DNA of 15,135 bases from Planctomycetota bacterium (lineage in GTDB: Bacteria; Planctomycetota; PUPC01). Of the stretch, positions 1 to 6,671 are shown piece by piece. Position 1 is the stretch's first letter; every line of letters starts with the position of its first letter. Both the position numbers and the translations under genes were made by a program. The stretch spans positions 1-15,135 of the forward strand of contig PWKM01000136.1 of assembly GCA_003559755.1 (NCBI GenBank), read 5' to 3'. Under the pieces are notes generated by a model, which saw only the letters and a program-made list of their open reading frames with translations, was not told the DNA's origin and did not search any database.

Positions 1-1446
1 ATGGTACAGCTTGTCAGGCGGCTTGATCGGACTCGGGCCCACGCGATCGGCGTTCTTGTGAAATCAGCAGAATGGGCGGTCGGTCGGCCGTTCCTGCATC
101 GGTTCCTGCTCAAGCTGGTCCAGAACCGGCTGCGGGCGAGTTATAACAGCTTCGAGAAAGACCCGCACCTGCTGACGGACCTGAACTGGCTGGGCCAACA
201 TCTCGATACCTTTATGGAACGCCTGATGGCCGAGCGGCCGGCCGCGGCACGGGCAATCATCCGCTTCCTCGGCACCTGGCTCGAGGACATGCACCGCCGC
301 AATGTCGATTTCGCCGACCGACCGGTCACCCCGGTCACCGTGGTCATCGAGCCGACCGATCGCTGTAACCTGAACTGCCCCGGCTGCTACTCGAAGAGCA
401 CCGAGGACGGGGTCAACATCCCATACGAACGCCTCGTCGAGATCGTCGAGCAGACCATCGACATGGGCGTGACCATGATCACGCTGTCCGGCGGCGAACC
501 ATTCCTGCGAGAGCGAGAGGAGCAGGCGATCACCCGCCTCGCCCGCCGGTTCAACGACCGGGGATTCGTCGTGTTTACGAACGGAACCCTGATTGGGCGA
601 AAGGAGGCGGATCGGCTGGCCGAGGTGGGCAATGTGTTCCCCGCGATCAGTGTCGAGGGCACAGAACACCATACCGACGCCCGACGCGGACACGGAGTCT
701 ACGCCGCCAACCGGAAAGCCCGCAGGTTCCTGGCGGAGACGGGCGTGATGACCGGTTTCTCGGCCACCGTCACCAGCAAGAACATCGACGCGATCACGGA
801 CGACGAATTCATCGAACTGCGCATCCGCGAGGGCGACCTGTTCGGATGGTTCTTCCTGCTCCAGCCCATCGGACGGAGCCCCCGGCTGGACCTGATGGTG
901 AATGCCGAACAGCGGGCGCGGCTCAGGACGACGATCGACCGGTGGCGGGACGAACACCGTCCGATATTCCTCGGCGATTTCTGGAACGACGGGCACCTGT
1001 CCGGAGGATGCATCGCAGGCGGCACCAACTACTTCCATATCTACGCCAACGGCGACATCAGCCCCTGCGTCTTCTCGCCCCTGGCGTGCGGCAACATCTT
1101 CGACATCATCGAGGGCAACAGCGAATACGCGAACCTGGCCGATTTCGTCCACCGAAATCCGGTGTTCACCGCGTTCCGCGACGAACAGGGGAAGATCACC
1201 GACAGGTCGCGGCCCTGCCTGCTCGTCGACAACCCGCAGGCGTTCCGCAGAGTATGCCGAACCGATGGCTGGTGGCCGGCGAAGAACATGCCGGACGGCT
1301 ATATCGACGGCGAGATCGCACACTTCCTCGACAGGTATGCGGCCGAGTGGCAGCAGAAGGCCGACCGATTGCCGCCGCTGGCCTGCCGACGCGAACAGAA
1401 CGAAACGCTCAAGCAGGAGAATCAAGCCCGGCACGCCACCGCCTGA
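1..1446 (+). CDS. Radical SAM protein with SPASM-like C-terminal cysteines, function unknown
   Basis: A 481-residue protein of the radical SAM superfamily, which uses a 4Fe-4S cluster to split S-adenosylmethionine. The cluster motif CNLNCPGC is at residues 122-129 (Cys122, Cys126, Cys129) and is followed by the SAM-contacting SGGEP at 163-167 and a TNGT strand near 193-196. The C-terminal part has more cysteines (337, 356, 363, 406, 419) around a HIYANGDISPC segment, which resembles SPASM/twitch domains that hold auxiliary clusters. The first ~110 residues are a helical extension ahead of the core. An ATG lies at base 1 of the window, so the true start may be upstream. The gene ends 72 bp before the MnmE-like gene on the same strand. 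The substrate cannot be told from sequence; peptide or cofactor modification is possible. The superfamily call is firm, the function open. Confidence 0.9.
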   Translation: MVQLVRRLDRTRAHAIGVLVKSAEWAVGRPFLHRFLLKLVQNRLRASYNSFEKDPHLLTDLNWLGQHLDTFMERLMAERPAAARAIIRFLGTWLEDMHRRNVDFADRPVTPVTVVIEPTDRCNLNCPGCYSKSTEDGVNIPYERLVEIVEQTIDMGVTMITLSGGEPFLREREEQAITRLARRFNDRGFVVFTNGTLIGRKEADRLAEVGNVFPAISVEGTEHHTDARRGHGVYAANRKARRFLAETGVMTGFSATVTSKNIDAITDDEFIELRIREGDLFGWFFLLQPIGRSPRLDLMVNAEQRARLRTTIDRWRDEHRPIFLGDFWNDGHLSGGCIAGGTNYFHIYANGDISPCVFSPLACGNIFDIIEGNSEYANLADFVHRNPVFTAFRDEQGKITDRSRPCLLVDNPQAFRRVCRTDGWWPAKNMPDGYIDGEIAHFLDRYAAEWQQKADRLPPLACRREQNETLKQENQARHATA

Positions 1447-1480
1447 GCACGAAGCCGACCTCGCGGGCGGATCGAGCGGC

Positions 1481-1509
1481 TTGCCGAGCATCGCGCCCGC
1501 AGCTAGAAT
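1481..1509 (+). promoter_or_regulatory. Putative sigma-70 promoter for the MnmE-like gene
   Basis: TTGCCG (1481-1486, 4/6 to the -35 consensus) and TAGAAT (1504-1509, 5/6 to the -10 consensus) are separated by 17 bp. Transcription would start near 1516, only about 3 nt before the ATG at 1519, which suggests a leaderless or nearly leaderless mRNA. This fits the absence of a Shine-Dalgarno sequence there. Confidence 0.5.
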
Positions 1510-1518
1510 CGCTGCCGT

Positions 1519-2709
1519 ATGACCGCAAACGGAACATCATCGGGGCCGGCCGCCTGCCTGCTGACGCCCGCGGCGAGCGGGGGGATCGCCGTCATCGAGG
1601 TCCGTGGGACAGGAGCGGCCGCTCTGGTCAGCCGGTTCTTCCGACCCCGCAGGAAAGGCGACTGGACTGCCGACACGCCCGGTCACCTGTATTACGGACA
1701 CATCGTCGATGGCGGCGAGCGGATCGACGAAGTGATCGTCCGGCACCGGTCGTCCCGGATGGGCGGCGAGGCGGTCGAGGTGAACTGCCACGGCGGGGTG
1801 GTCGCGGCGGGCGAGATTATGCGGCTCTTCGAGCAGGGCGGAGCGCGCGAGATGTCCGCCGAGGCGTTCGTCCGCGAAGCCAGCCGGGATATGGGCCTCG
1901 ACGCCGTCCGGACCGAGGCGCTCGAGCGGCTCCCCTCGGCCCAGACAAAACTGGCGGCACGGATGCTGTGCGACCAGTTGAACGGGGCACTCTCGCAAGC
2001 GGTCGCACGCCTGGCCGAGAACCCGAACCGCTCGACGGTCAATGACCTGCTCCGATCTGCCGAGTTCGGCAGGGCACTGCTCGAGCCGCGATGCGTCGCA
2101 CTCCTGGGCCGGCCGAACGTGGGGAAATCGACCCTGTTCAACGCGCTGGTGGGCCACCACCGCACCATCGTCTCCGCGACGCCCGGGACGACCCGCGATT
2201 ACGTGGACGAGACCATCGCACTCGGCGGCTATCCTGTCGAACTGATCGATACCGCCGGACTCTGGCAGACCGACGGGCCGGTCGAGGCGCGCGGGGTGGA
2301 GGCGGCCCGCGAGGTGGGTCGCCGGGCCGGGATCGTTGTCCTGGTGCTCGACGGAAGCCGCTCGCTGCTGCCCGACGAGGTCCGGGCAGCGCACGAGCTC
2401 GCCGACCGGGACGCGATCGCCGTCCTCAACAAGGCCGACCTCGGCTCGAAAGCAGACCCCGCCCCGCTGCCGGCCGATCTGCCCCGCTGCACCTTGTCCG
2501 CCTCGACGGGCGAGGGGCTCAAGGAACTGGAAGCCGAGATACGTCGCCTCCTGCCTCAGCCGGACCCATATCCGCCCGGCTCGCCGGTCGTTTTCACGGG
2601 GCGGCAGTACAGCGGGCTCGATCGCGCGGCGAAGCTCCTCGAGGCGGGGCAAACGGATTCCGCGCGGGACATGCTGCTGGGACTCCTCCGGCCGCCATCC
2701 GAAAGCTGA
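1519..2709 (+). CDS. mnmE: MnmE/TrmE-like tRNA modification GTPase, short form without C-terminal Cys motif
   Basis: A 396-residue GTPase with the MnmE layout. The N-terminal TrmE fold (about 10-90, including GGEAVEVNCHGG) normally binds a folate; a helical region and a Ras-like G domain follow. G motifs are G1 GRPNVGKST (197-205), G2 TPGTTRD (221-227), G3 DTAG (244-247) and G4 NKAD (304-307). The P-loop Asn200 matches the potassium-coordinating Asn of MnmE. In the family, MnmE works with MnmG to place carboxymethylaminomethyl groups on wobble uridine 34. The usual length is about 450 residues and the chain normally ends in C-x-G-K with the catalytic Cys. Here it ends LLRPPSES, with no such motif, and the part before G1 is about 30 residues shorter. 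I found no CxGK in other frames downstream, so a simple frameshift is unlikely. The ATG has no Shine-Dalgarno but sits just after a promoter. The family is firm; the enzymatic role is uncertain. Confidence 0.88.
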   Translation: MTANGTSSGPAACLLTPAASGGIAVIEVRGTGAAALVSRFFRPRRKGDWTADTPGHLYYGHIVDGGERIDEVIVRHRSSRMGGEAVEVNCHGGVVAAGEIMRLFEQGGAREMSAEAFVREASRDMGLDAVRTEALERLPSAQTKLAARMLCDQLNGALSQAVARLAENPNRSTVNDLLRSAEFGRALLEPRCVALLGRPNVGKSTLFNALVGHHRTIVSATPGTTRDYVDETIALGGYPVELIDTAGLWQTDGPVEARGVEAAREVGRRAGIVVLVLDGSRSLLPDEVRAAHELADRDAIAVLNKADLGSKADPAPLPADLPRCTLSASTGEGLKELEAEIRRLLPQPDPYPPGSPVVFTGRQYSGLDRAAKLLEAGQTDSARDMLLGLLRPPSES

Positions 2710-2967
2710 CGCGACGTTTGCCCGAGCAAGCCGTCCCCTGCCCTGCTGTGCGGTATTTCGCCCGCGTTGCGTCCGAATTCTCCCCGCCGGGCGATGCCGG
2801 CTCCTACCTTTTGTGATGCCCTTGCGGGCCACACCGAAAGCCAGACGCGAGGCCTTCTATACCAAGCACTTACGACGCTTCTCCGCTGTGGCCTGGCGCA
2901 TCGGCCAGAGCGTTATCTACAAGAATCGGGGAGAACGTGTCCTGGCCGGGCCAACCGCGCTCTGCGG

Positions 2968-2986
2968 CTTCGGAATTATTCCGAAG
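2968..2986. repeat. 19-bp perfect dyad, candidate enhancer-binding-protein site
   Basis: CTTCGGAATTATTCCGAAG is a perfect 9-bp inverted repeat around a central T. Its centre (2977) is about 126 bp upstream of the start predicted from the sigma-54 promoter at 3076-3091, within the usual range for binding sites of sigma-54 activators. The dyad is seen directly; its role is inferred. It could also form an RNA hairpin, but no T-run follows, so it is not a terminator. Confidence 0.5.
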
Positions 2987-3075
2987 AATTCTCGATGACG
3001 TAACATTCAAATAATAGGCAGGTTACGACAGCAAATTGAACCGAACTTCCGCGCAGGGGGAATTCGTTTATAAGA

Positions 3076-3091
3076 TTGGCACATGATTTGC
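3076..3091 (+). promoter_or_regulatory. Sigma-54 (RpoN) promoter of the HPt-like gene
   Basis: TTGGCACATGATTTGC matches the sigma-54 consensus TGGCAC-N5-TTGC exactly. The -24 GG (3078-3079) and the -12 GC (3090-3091) have the required 12-bp register. Transcription would start near 3103, about 41 nt before the GTG start codon at 3144. Sigma-54 promoters need an AAA+ activator bound upstream; the 19-bp dyad at 2968-2986 is a candidate site. Confidence 0.78.
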
Positions 3092-3143
3092 GTTCATAAC
3101 ACCAGAGGACGCAGCATCTGGAGGCAAGAAGGAGGAACGACAA

Positions 3144-3521
3144 GTGCAATATACTGAACAGACATCCCGAACGCTGATCCAGCCCGAGCCGTTCGGGTTC
3201 ACCGCCAGCTATCTCCGTTTCTACGCCGCCCATCTGGCAGACCTCGAGGAGCTCATCGTGGCTCAAGACCTGGATTCGGTCTCGAGAGTCGCGGCCCGGC
3301 TGAGCTGGAACGCTAACCACCTGGGCCTGAATGAGCTCTCCAGCTTGGGCCGCCAGCTCGCCGAATATTGCATCGGCGCCGACTGGGAGGCCATCACCGA
3401 CCTGTTCGACGCCATCGAGAGCACGGTCCGTCGCCTGTGCACCAGCACACCGCGAGAGATTCATGCCGTGTTCGAGGCCCCGCGAGCCCCATTCGAGATC
3501 GAGATCAAGCGGGCCGATTGA
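3144..3521 (+). CDS. HPt-like small protein lacking the phospho-accepting histidine
   Basis: A 125-residue protein. Residues 23-100 read like a histidine phosphotransfer (HPt) four-helix domain: a helix with LADLEEL, a short turn at QDLDSV, the helix that normally carries the AHxLKGSA motif, then LGLNELSSLGRQLAEYC and a final helix to about 98. At the phospho-accepting position this protein reads AARLSWNANHLG, so the His is Ala51 and the usual Lys-Gly is Ser54-Trp55. His60 lies nine residues later, not at the canonical site. It starts at GTG, with AGGAGG (3130-3135) 8 nt upstream. A sigma-54 promoter precedes it. Known HPt domains relay phosphate between receiver domains; a histidine-less one could instead bind a receiver or kinase as an inhibitor or scaffold. 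The gene is firm, HPt membership moderately so, and the function inferred. Confidence 0.75.
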   Translation: MQYTEQTSRTLIQPEPFGFTASYLRFYAAHLADLEELIVAQDLDSVSRVAARLSWNANHLGLNELSSLGRQLAEYCIGADWEAITDLFDAIESTVRRLCTSTPREIHAVFEAPRAPFEIEIKRAD

Positions 3522-3623
3522 CCGCCGCCGATCCATCCCCGCACCGGTTCTGATTGAGAGGTATGCCCACAGCCGAACTCCGGCCGGTAGAGAACCGACG
3601 GAGCGCGGGCTGCGCCGGAAACA

Positions 3624-4802
3624 TCACTCGACTTCCGCCGGTTCCTCGACGAGGCGATGCACCTTGAAATTGCGGTAGCTGGCGTCCATCCCGGCCCAGT
3701 GACGGATGCCGATGTGGCCGCTGGTCAGCACCTCCCCGAACGTCGCGGCGTCATACCAGTGATGGATGAGTTTTCCGTCGACGATGAGGAAGATCGCCGG
3801 CCCGAATTTCCCGATGCTCACCTCGTAACTGCGACCGGGCGTTGGGCAGGGGTCCGGGCCGCTGGCCAGCATCTTGAGGCCCGGCCCGACCCGTCGGACG
3901 TTTCCCTTGCCGGTGGTCCCGCGGTGCATCGAGAAATGGTAGCCGTCGATGCCCCGATTATACGTGTCCATCGACGGCCCGACGCTGACAGCAAGCGTGT
4001 TGTCCCCCCTTGGCCGCCCGCAAATGGCGAACAGCGCCCCGGCCCGGTCGGCCCTCGAGTGTGGGATGAAGGTGAAGCTGGCGACGAAATTGCCCTCGAA
4101 GGTCTTCCTGGTCCACATCATCGCATCGGGATGCCGCGGCCGCCGATCCTTCATCCGGAACGCGTCGTCTTCGTGGCTCGTCACCGTATCACCGAACATC
4201 AGCCACTGGCCGGTCCCCTCGGCGAAATCGTCCGAGAAGAGCAAGTCGGCTCGCTTCACTTGAAAGGGCCGCATCTGGTCGGGCGAGCGGGAGAGCAGCC
4301 CGACCAGCTTGTCCGCTTCGCGCAGTGCCTCGGCCAGGGGACGAGCCCGGTTGGCCTGCTCCCGATGCAGCGGCCACCCCACCCATTCCCGCACGAAATG
4401 ATCGGCCCCATCGAGAAGCCCCTGTGCCGCCGTAATATTCATCCAAAGCTGTTGGCGCCATAGCTCCCGGACTTCATCCGGGCTCGATTCGCCGGGGAGG
4501 ACAAAGGCCACCACCGCCGGCAACTCGACTCGGTCAATTTCGGCCGGCTTCGCCCTCGATTCGGCCCTCGAGGCGAGATGTTCAGCGTGCTTCCGGGCTG
4601 GTGCCAACAGCTCGGCCATCTTGCCGAGGTCCACTTCCTCCTGATCGGCCGATTCAGACAAACGAACAAGCGTATTGCGGAGAGCATTTTCCAAATCGAG
4701 GTCGAGCCCCAGCCCTTCCGGAAACTCGCCGGAGTGGGCCCAGGCACACATTGCGATCAGAAGGAAAGGCAACAACACCGCATAGATTGCCCCACGCTCC
4801 AT
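3624..4802 (-). CDS. Secreted concanavalin/LamG-like protein (DUF1961/DUF1080-like)
   Basis: A 392-residue secreted protein. The start at 4802 is chosen because GAGGAG (4810-4815) lies 7 nt upstream and the translation opens with a signal peptide: charged MERG, a hydrophobic stretch to about residue 20, then a plausible signal peptidase I site after AWA (23). The frame stays open further upstream, but that stretch overlaps the promoter. Residues about 30-180 are charged and helical. Residues 185-385 resemble a beta-sandwich of the concanavalin/LamG type: LLFSDDF near 187-193, MMWTRKTFEGNF, YNRGIDGYHFS (281-291), and a closing GHIGIRHWAGMDASYRNFKV. Such folds are common in planctomycete glycan-degradation loci and in DUF1080/DUF1961 proteins. 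I see no catalytic motif I can name. It is transcribed divergently from top6B. Extracytoplasmic location is likely; glycan binding or hydrolysis is inferred only. Confidence 0.82.
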   Translation of the reverse strand: MERGAIYAVLLPFLLIAMCAWAHSGEFPEGLGLDLDLENALRNTLVRLSESADQEEVDLGKMAELLAPARKHAEHLASRAESRAKPAEIDRVELPAVVAFVLPGESSPDEVRELWRQQLWMNITAAQGLLDGADHFVREWVGWPLHREQANRARPLAEALREADKLVGLLSRSPDQMRPFQVKRADLLFSDDFAEGTGQWLMFGDTVTSHEDDAFRMKDRRPRHPDAMMWTRKTFEGNFVASFTFIPHSRADRAGALFAICGRPRGDNTLAVSVGPSMDTYNRGIDGYHFSMHRGTTGKGNVRRVGPGLKMLASGPDPCPTPGRSYEVSIGKFGPAIFLIVDGKLIHHWYDAATFGEVLTSGHIGIRHWAGMDASYRNFKVHRLVEEPAEVE

Positions 4803-4838
4803 CGTCTTTCTCCTCAAAGTGACCGGCTGACCAAATGC

Positions 4839-4868
4839 ATAATAACCGGAAAAACTGTCCGTTGGCAA
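4839..4868 (-). promoter_or_regulatory. Sigma-70 promoter of the secreted LamG-like protein
   Basis: Read on the minus strand: TTGCCA (4863-4868, 5/6) and TATTAT (4839-4844, 5/6) are separated by 18 bp. The start would be near 4832, giving a leader of about 30 nt that contains the GAGGAG ribosome binding site. Confidence 0.55.
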
Positions 4869-4887
4869 GCTCCCCGCGGAGTGCGCG

Positions 4888-4917
4888 TTGATAGGGGGAT
4901 GCGGCATTTGTTAGAAT
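4888..4917 (+). promoter_or_regulatory. Sigma-70 promoter of top6B
   Basis: TTGATA (4888-4893, 5/6) and TAGAAT (4912-4917, 5/6) are separated by 18 bp. The start would be near 4924, about 56 nt before the ATG. It is back to back with the promoter of the divergent gene. Confidence 0.55.
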
Positions 4918-4979
4918 GGTGGTCGGGCTGGCCCCATTCCATTCACCATAATCAGGTCCATTCTTAGATAGAAAACACG

Positions 4980-6659
4980 ATGGCAAAAAAGAAGACGACA
5001 AAGAAGAAAACAAAGAAGCGTTCTGGAAAGACCGACGGGGAGCAGAAGGGCGGCGGAAAGAACGGCCGAACCCGGTCGCGATCCGGCAAGAAGAAGGCGA
5101 CGCGGAAGCGGGAGACCGCCCAGTCGATGAGCAAGCGGCAGCGCGACATCTCCATCTCGGAGTTCTTCACCAAGAATCGCCACCTGCTGGGGTTCGACAA
5201 TCCGAGCCGGGCGCTGCTGACCACGATCAAGGAGGCGGTGGACAACTCGCTCGATGCCTGCGAGGAGGCGGAGATTCTGCCCGACATCCGGATCGCGGTC
5301 ACCCAGATGGACGGCCAGGAGGACCGGTTCACCGTTCTGGTTCGGGACAACGGGCCGGGGATCATCCGCAAGCAGATACCGAACATCTTCGGGAAGCTCC
5401 TGTACGGCTCGAAGTTCCATCGCCTGAAGATGGCCCGGGGCCAGCAGGGGATCGGCATCTCGGCGGCGGGGATGTACGGCCAGCTCACCACCGGATCGCC
5501 GGTCCGCATCATCTCCCGAACATCGAAGCACCGGCCGGCACACCGGTTCGAGGTGACCATCGACACGCAGAAGAACGTGCCGCGCATCCAGACCGATGAG
5601 AAGGTCGAGTGGGACTGCGAGCACGGCACCCAGGTGGAGATCGATCTCGAGGCGAAGTATCAGAAGGGCCGGTGGTCGATCGACGAATACATCCGCCAGA
5701 CGGCCATCGCCAACCCCCACGTGTCCATCACCTACACCACTGCCGACGGCAAGACGCACGAGTATCCGCGCTCGACCGACGAGCTCCCGGACGAGCCGCG
5801 CGAGATCAAGCCCCATCCCTACGGGGTCGAGCTGGGCGTGCTGATCAAGATGCTGCACTCGACGAAGAGCCGCACGGTGAAGGGATGCCTGAAGAGCGAC
5901 TTTTGCCGGGTCAGCGACCGGGTGGCGGAGGAAGTTCTCGATCGGGCGGGCATCTACGTCAACGCTCGCCCGTCACGCATCGCCCGCCAGGAGGCGGACA
6001 ACCTGCTCGCGGCGATCAAGCAGACCAAGATCATGAACCCGCCGACCAACTGCATCTCGCCCATCGGCGAGGAGCTGATCATCCAGGGGCTGCAACTCCT
6101 CGATGCCGATTTCTACACGGCGGTCACTCGCTCGCCCTCGGTCTATCGGGGCAACCCGTTCCTGATCGAGGTGGGCATCGCCTACGGCGGGAAGCTTCGC
6201 GACGACAGCACCGTCCGTCTGCTCCGCTACGCGAACCGTGTGCCGCTTCTCTATCAGCAGGGTGCGTGTGTCATCTCGGAGGCGGCTTGCGATATGTCCT
6301 GGCGTGGCTACGGGCTGTCGCAATCGGGCAAGAACCTGCCCCAGGGGCCGGCAGTCATCCTGGTCCACGTGGCGAGCGTCTGGGTGCCGTTCACCTCGGA
6401 GAGCAAGGAGGCCATCGCCCACTATCCCGAGATTGTGAAAGAGATCAAGCTCGGCTTGCAGGAGTGCGGGCGCCGGATGTCCATCTACATCAACCGCCGC
6501 CGCCGCCAGCGCGAGGCGGAGAAGAAGAAGCAATACATCACCTCGTACATCCCCCATATCTCGAACGCACTGCGCAACATCCTGGAGCTGAACGAGGGGA
6601 GCGAAGAGGAGATAACCGAGGTGCTCACCGGGGTGCTGGAGCGCAGCCGGGGGACGTGA
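4980..6659 (+). CDS. top6B: DNA topoisomerase VI subunit B (type IIB), GHKL ATPase
   Basis: A 559-residue protein. The B subunit of topoisomerase VI binds ATP, dimerises and captures a DNA duplex for cleavage by subunit A (Spo11-like). The GHKL ATP site is complete: N-box EAVDNSLDACEEA (85-97), G1 box DNGPGI (123-128) and lid GQQGIGISAAGMYG (154-167). A helix-two-turn-helix segment and transducer domain follow. SGKNLPQGP (449-457) carries the switch lysine Lys451, and HVASVWVPFTSESKEAIA (463-480) is characteristic of Top6B. Length matches archaeal subunits. The first ~45 residues are very rich in Lys and Arg and look like a disordered basic tail. No strong Shine-Dalgarno precedes the ATG. Topoisomerase VI is mainly archaeal and plant but also occurs in some bacteria, including planctomycetes. 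No subunit A gene is in this window. Confidence 0.95.
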   Translation: MAKKKTTKKKTKKRSGKTDGEQKGGGKNGRTRSRSGKKKATRKRETAQSMSKRQRDISISEFFTKNRHLLGFDNPSRALLTTIKEAVDNSLDACEEAEILPDIRIAVTQMDGQEDRFTVLVRDNGPGIIRKQIPNIFGKLLYGSKFHRLKMARGQQGIGISAAGMYGQLTTGSPVRIISRTSKHRPAHRFEVTIDTQKNVPRIQTDEKVEWDCEHGTQVEIDLEAKYQKGRWSIDEYIRQTAIANPHVSITYTTADGKTHEYPRSTDELPDEPREIKPHPYGVELGVLIKMLHSTKSRTVKGCLKSDFCRVSDRVAEEVLDRAGIYVNARPSRIARQEADNLLAAIKQTKIMNPPTNCISPIGEELIIQGLQLLDADFYTAVTRSPSVYRGNPFLIEVGIAYGGKLRDDSTVRLLRYANRVPLLYQQGACVISEAACDMSWRGYGLSQSGKNLPQGPAVILVHVASVWVPFTSESKEAIAHYPEIVKEIKLGLQECGRRMSIYINRRRRQREAEKKKQYITSYIPHISNALRNILELNEGSEEEITEVLTGVLERSRGT

Positions 6660-6671
6660 CCGGAGCGGCGG

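Larger units (their letters stand above)
2710..3143. other. 434-bp intergenic region with sigma-54 control elements
   Basis: No convincing gene is present. Short open frames (for example 2767-3003) have no recognisable protein features or ribosome binding site. The left two thirds are featureless apart from small inverted repeats. From about 2965 the base composition becomes more AT-rich, and this part holds a 19-bp dyad (2968-2986), a wider CGTAAC/GTTACG inverted repeat (2999-3004 with 3022-3027) and a sigma-54 promoter (3076-3091). I saw no tRNA or other RNA gene. Confidence 0.6.

Noticed and set aside
64..1491. Long open frame on the minus strand opposite the radical SAM gene
   Set aside because: It is a high-GC mirror of a real gene. 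Its translation is low-complexity in Arg, Gly, Asp and Val and shows no family motifs.
2700..2830. Frameshift that would restore a C-x-G-K tail to the MnmE-like protein
   Set aside because: I read the other two plus-strand frames beyond the stop and saw no CxGK or matching helix, so a simple frameshift does not explain the short form.
1537..2832. Long open frame on the minus strand opposite the MnmE-like gene
   Set aside because: Same reason: the plus strand carries clear GTPase motifs, and the minus frame has no recognisable features.
2767..3003. 78-codon plus-strand open frame between the MnmE-like and HPt-like genes
   Set aside because: No ribosome binding site or protein features, and it runs through the candidate activator-binding dyad.
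3545..3597. CGGTTCT/AGAACCG inverted repeat between the HPt-like gene and the convergent secreted-protein gene as a terminator
   Set aside because: The arms are only 7 bp with a loop of 39 nt and no T-run follows on either strand.
4728..4802. Lipoprotein signal on the secreted LamG-like protein
   Set aside because: There is a Cys in the signal peptide, but the residue before it is Met, which does not fit a lipobox; a signal peptidase I site after AWA is a better fit.
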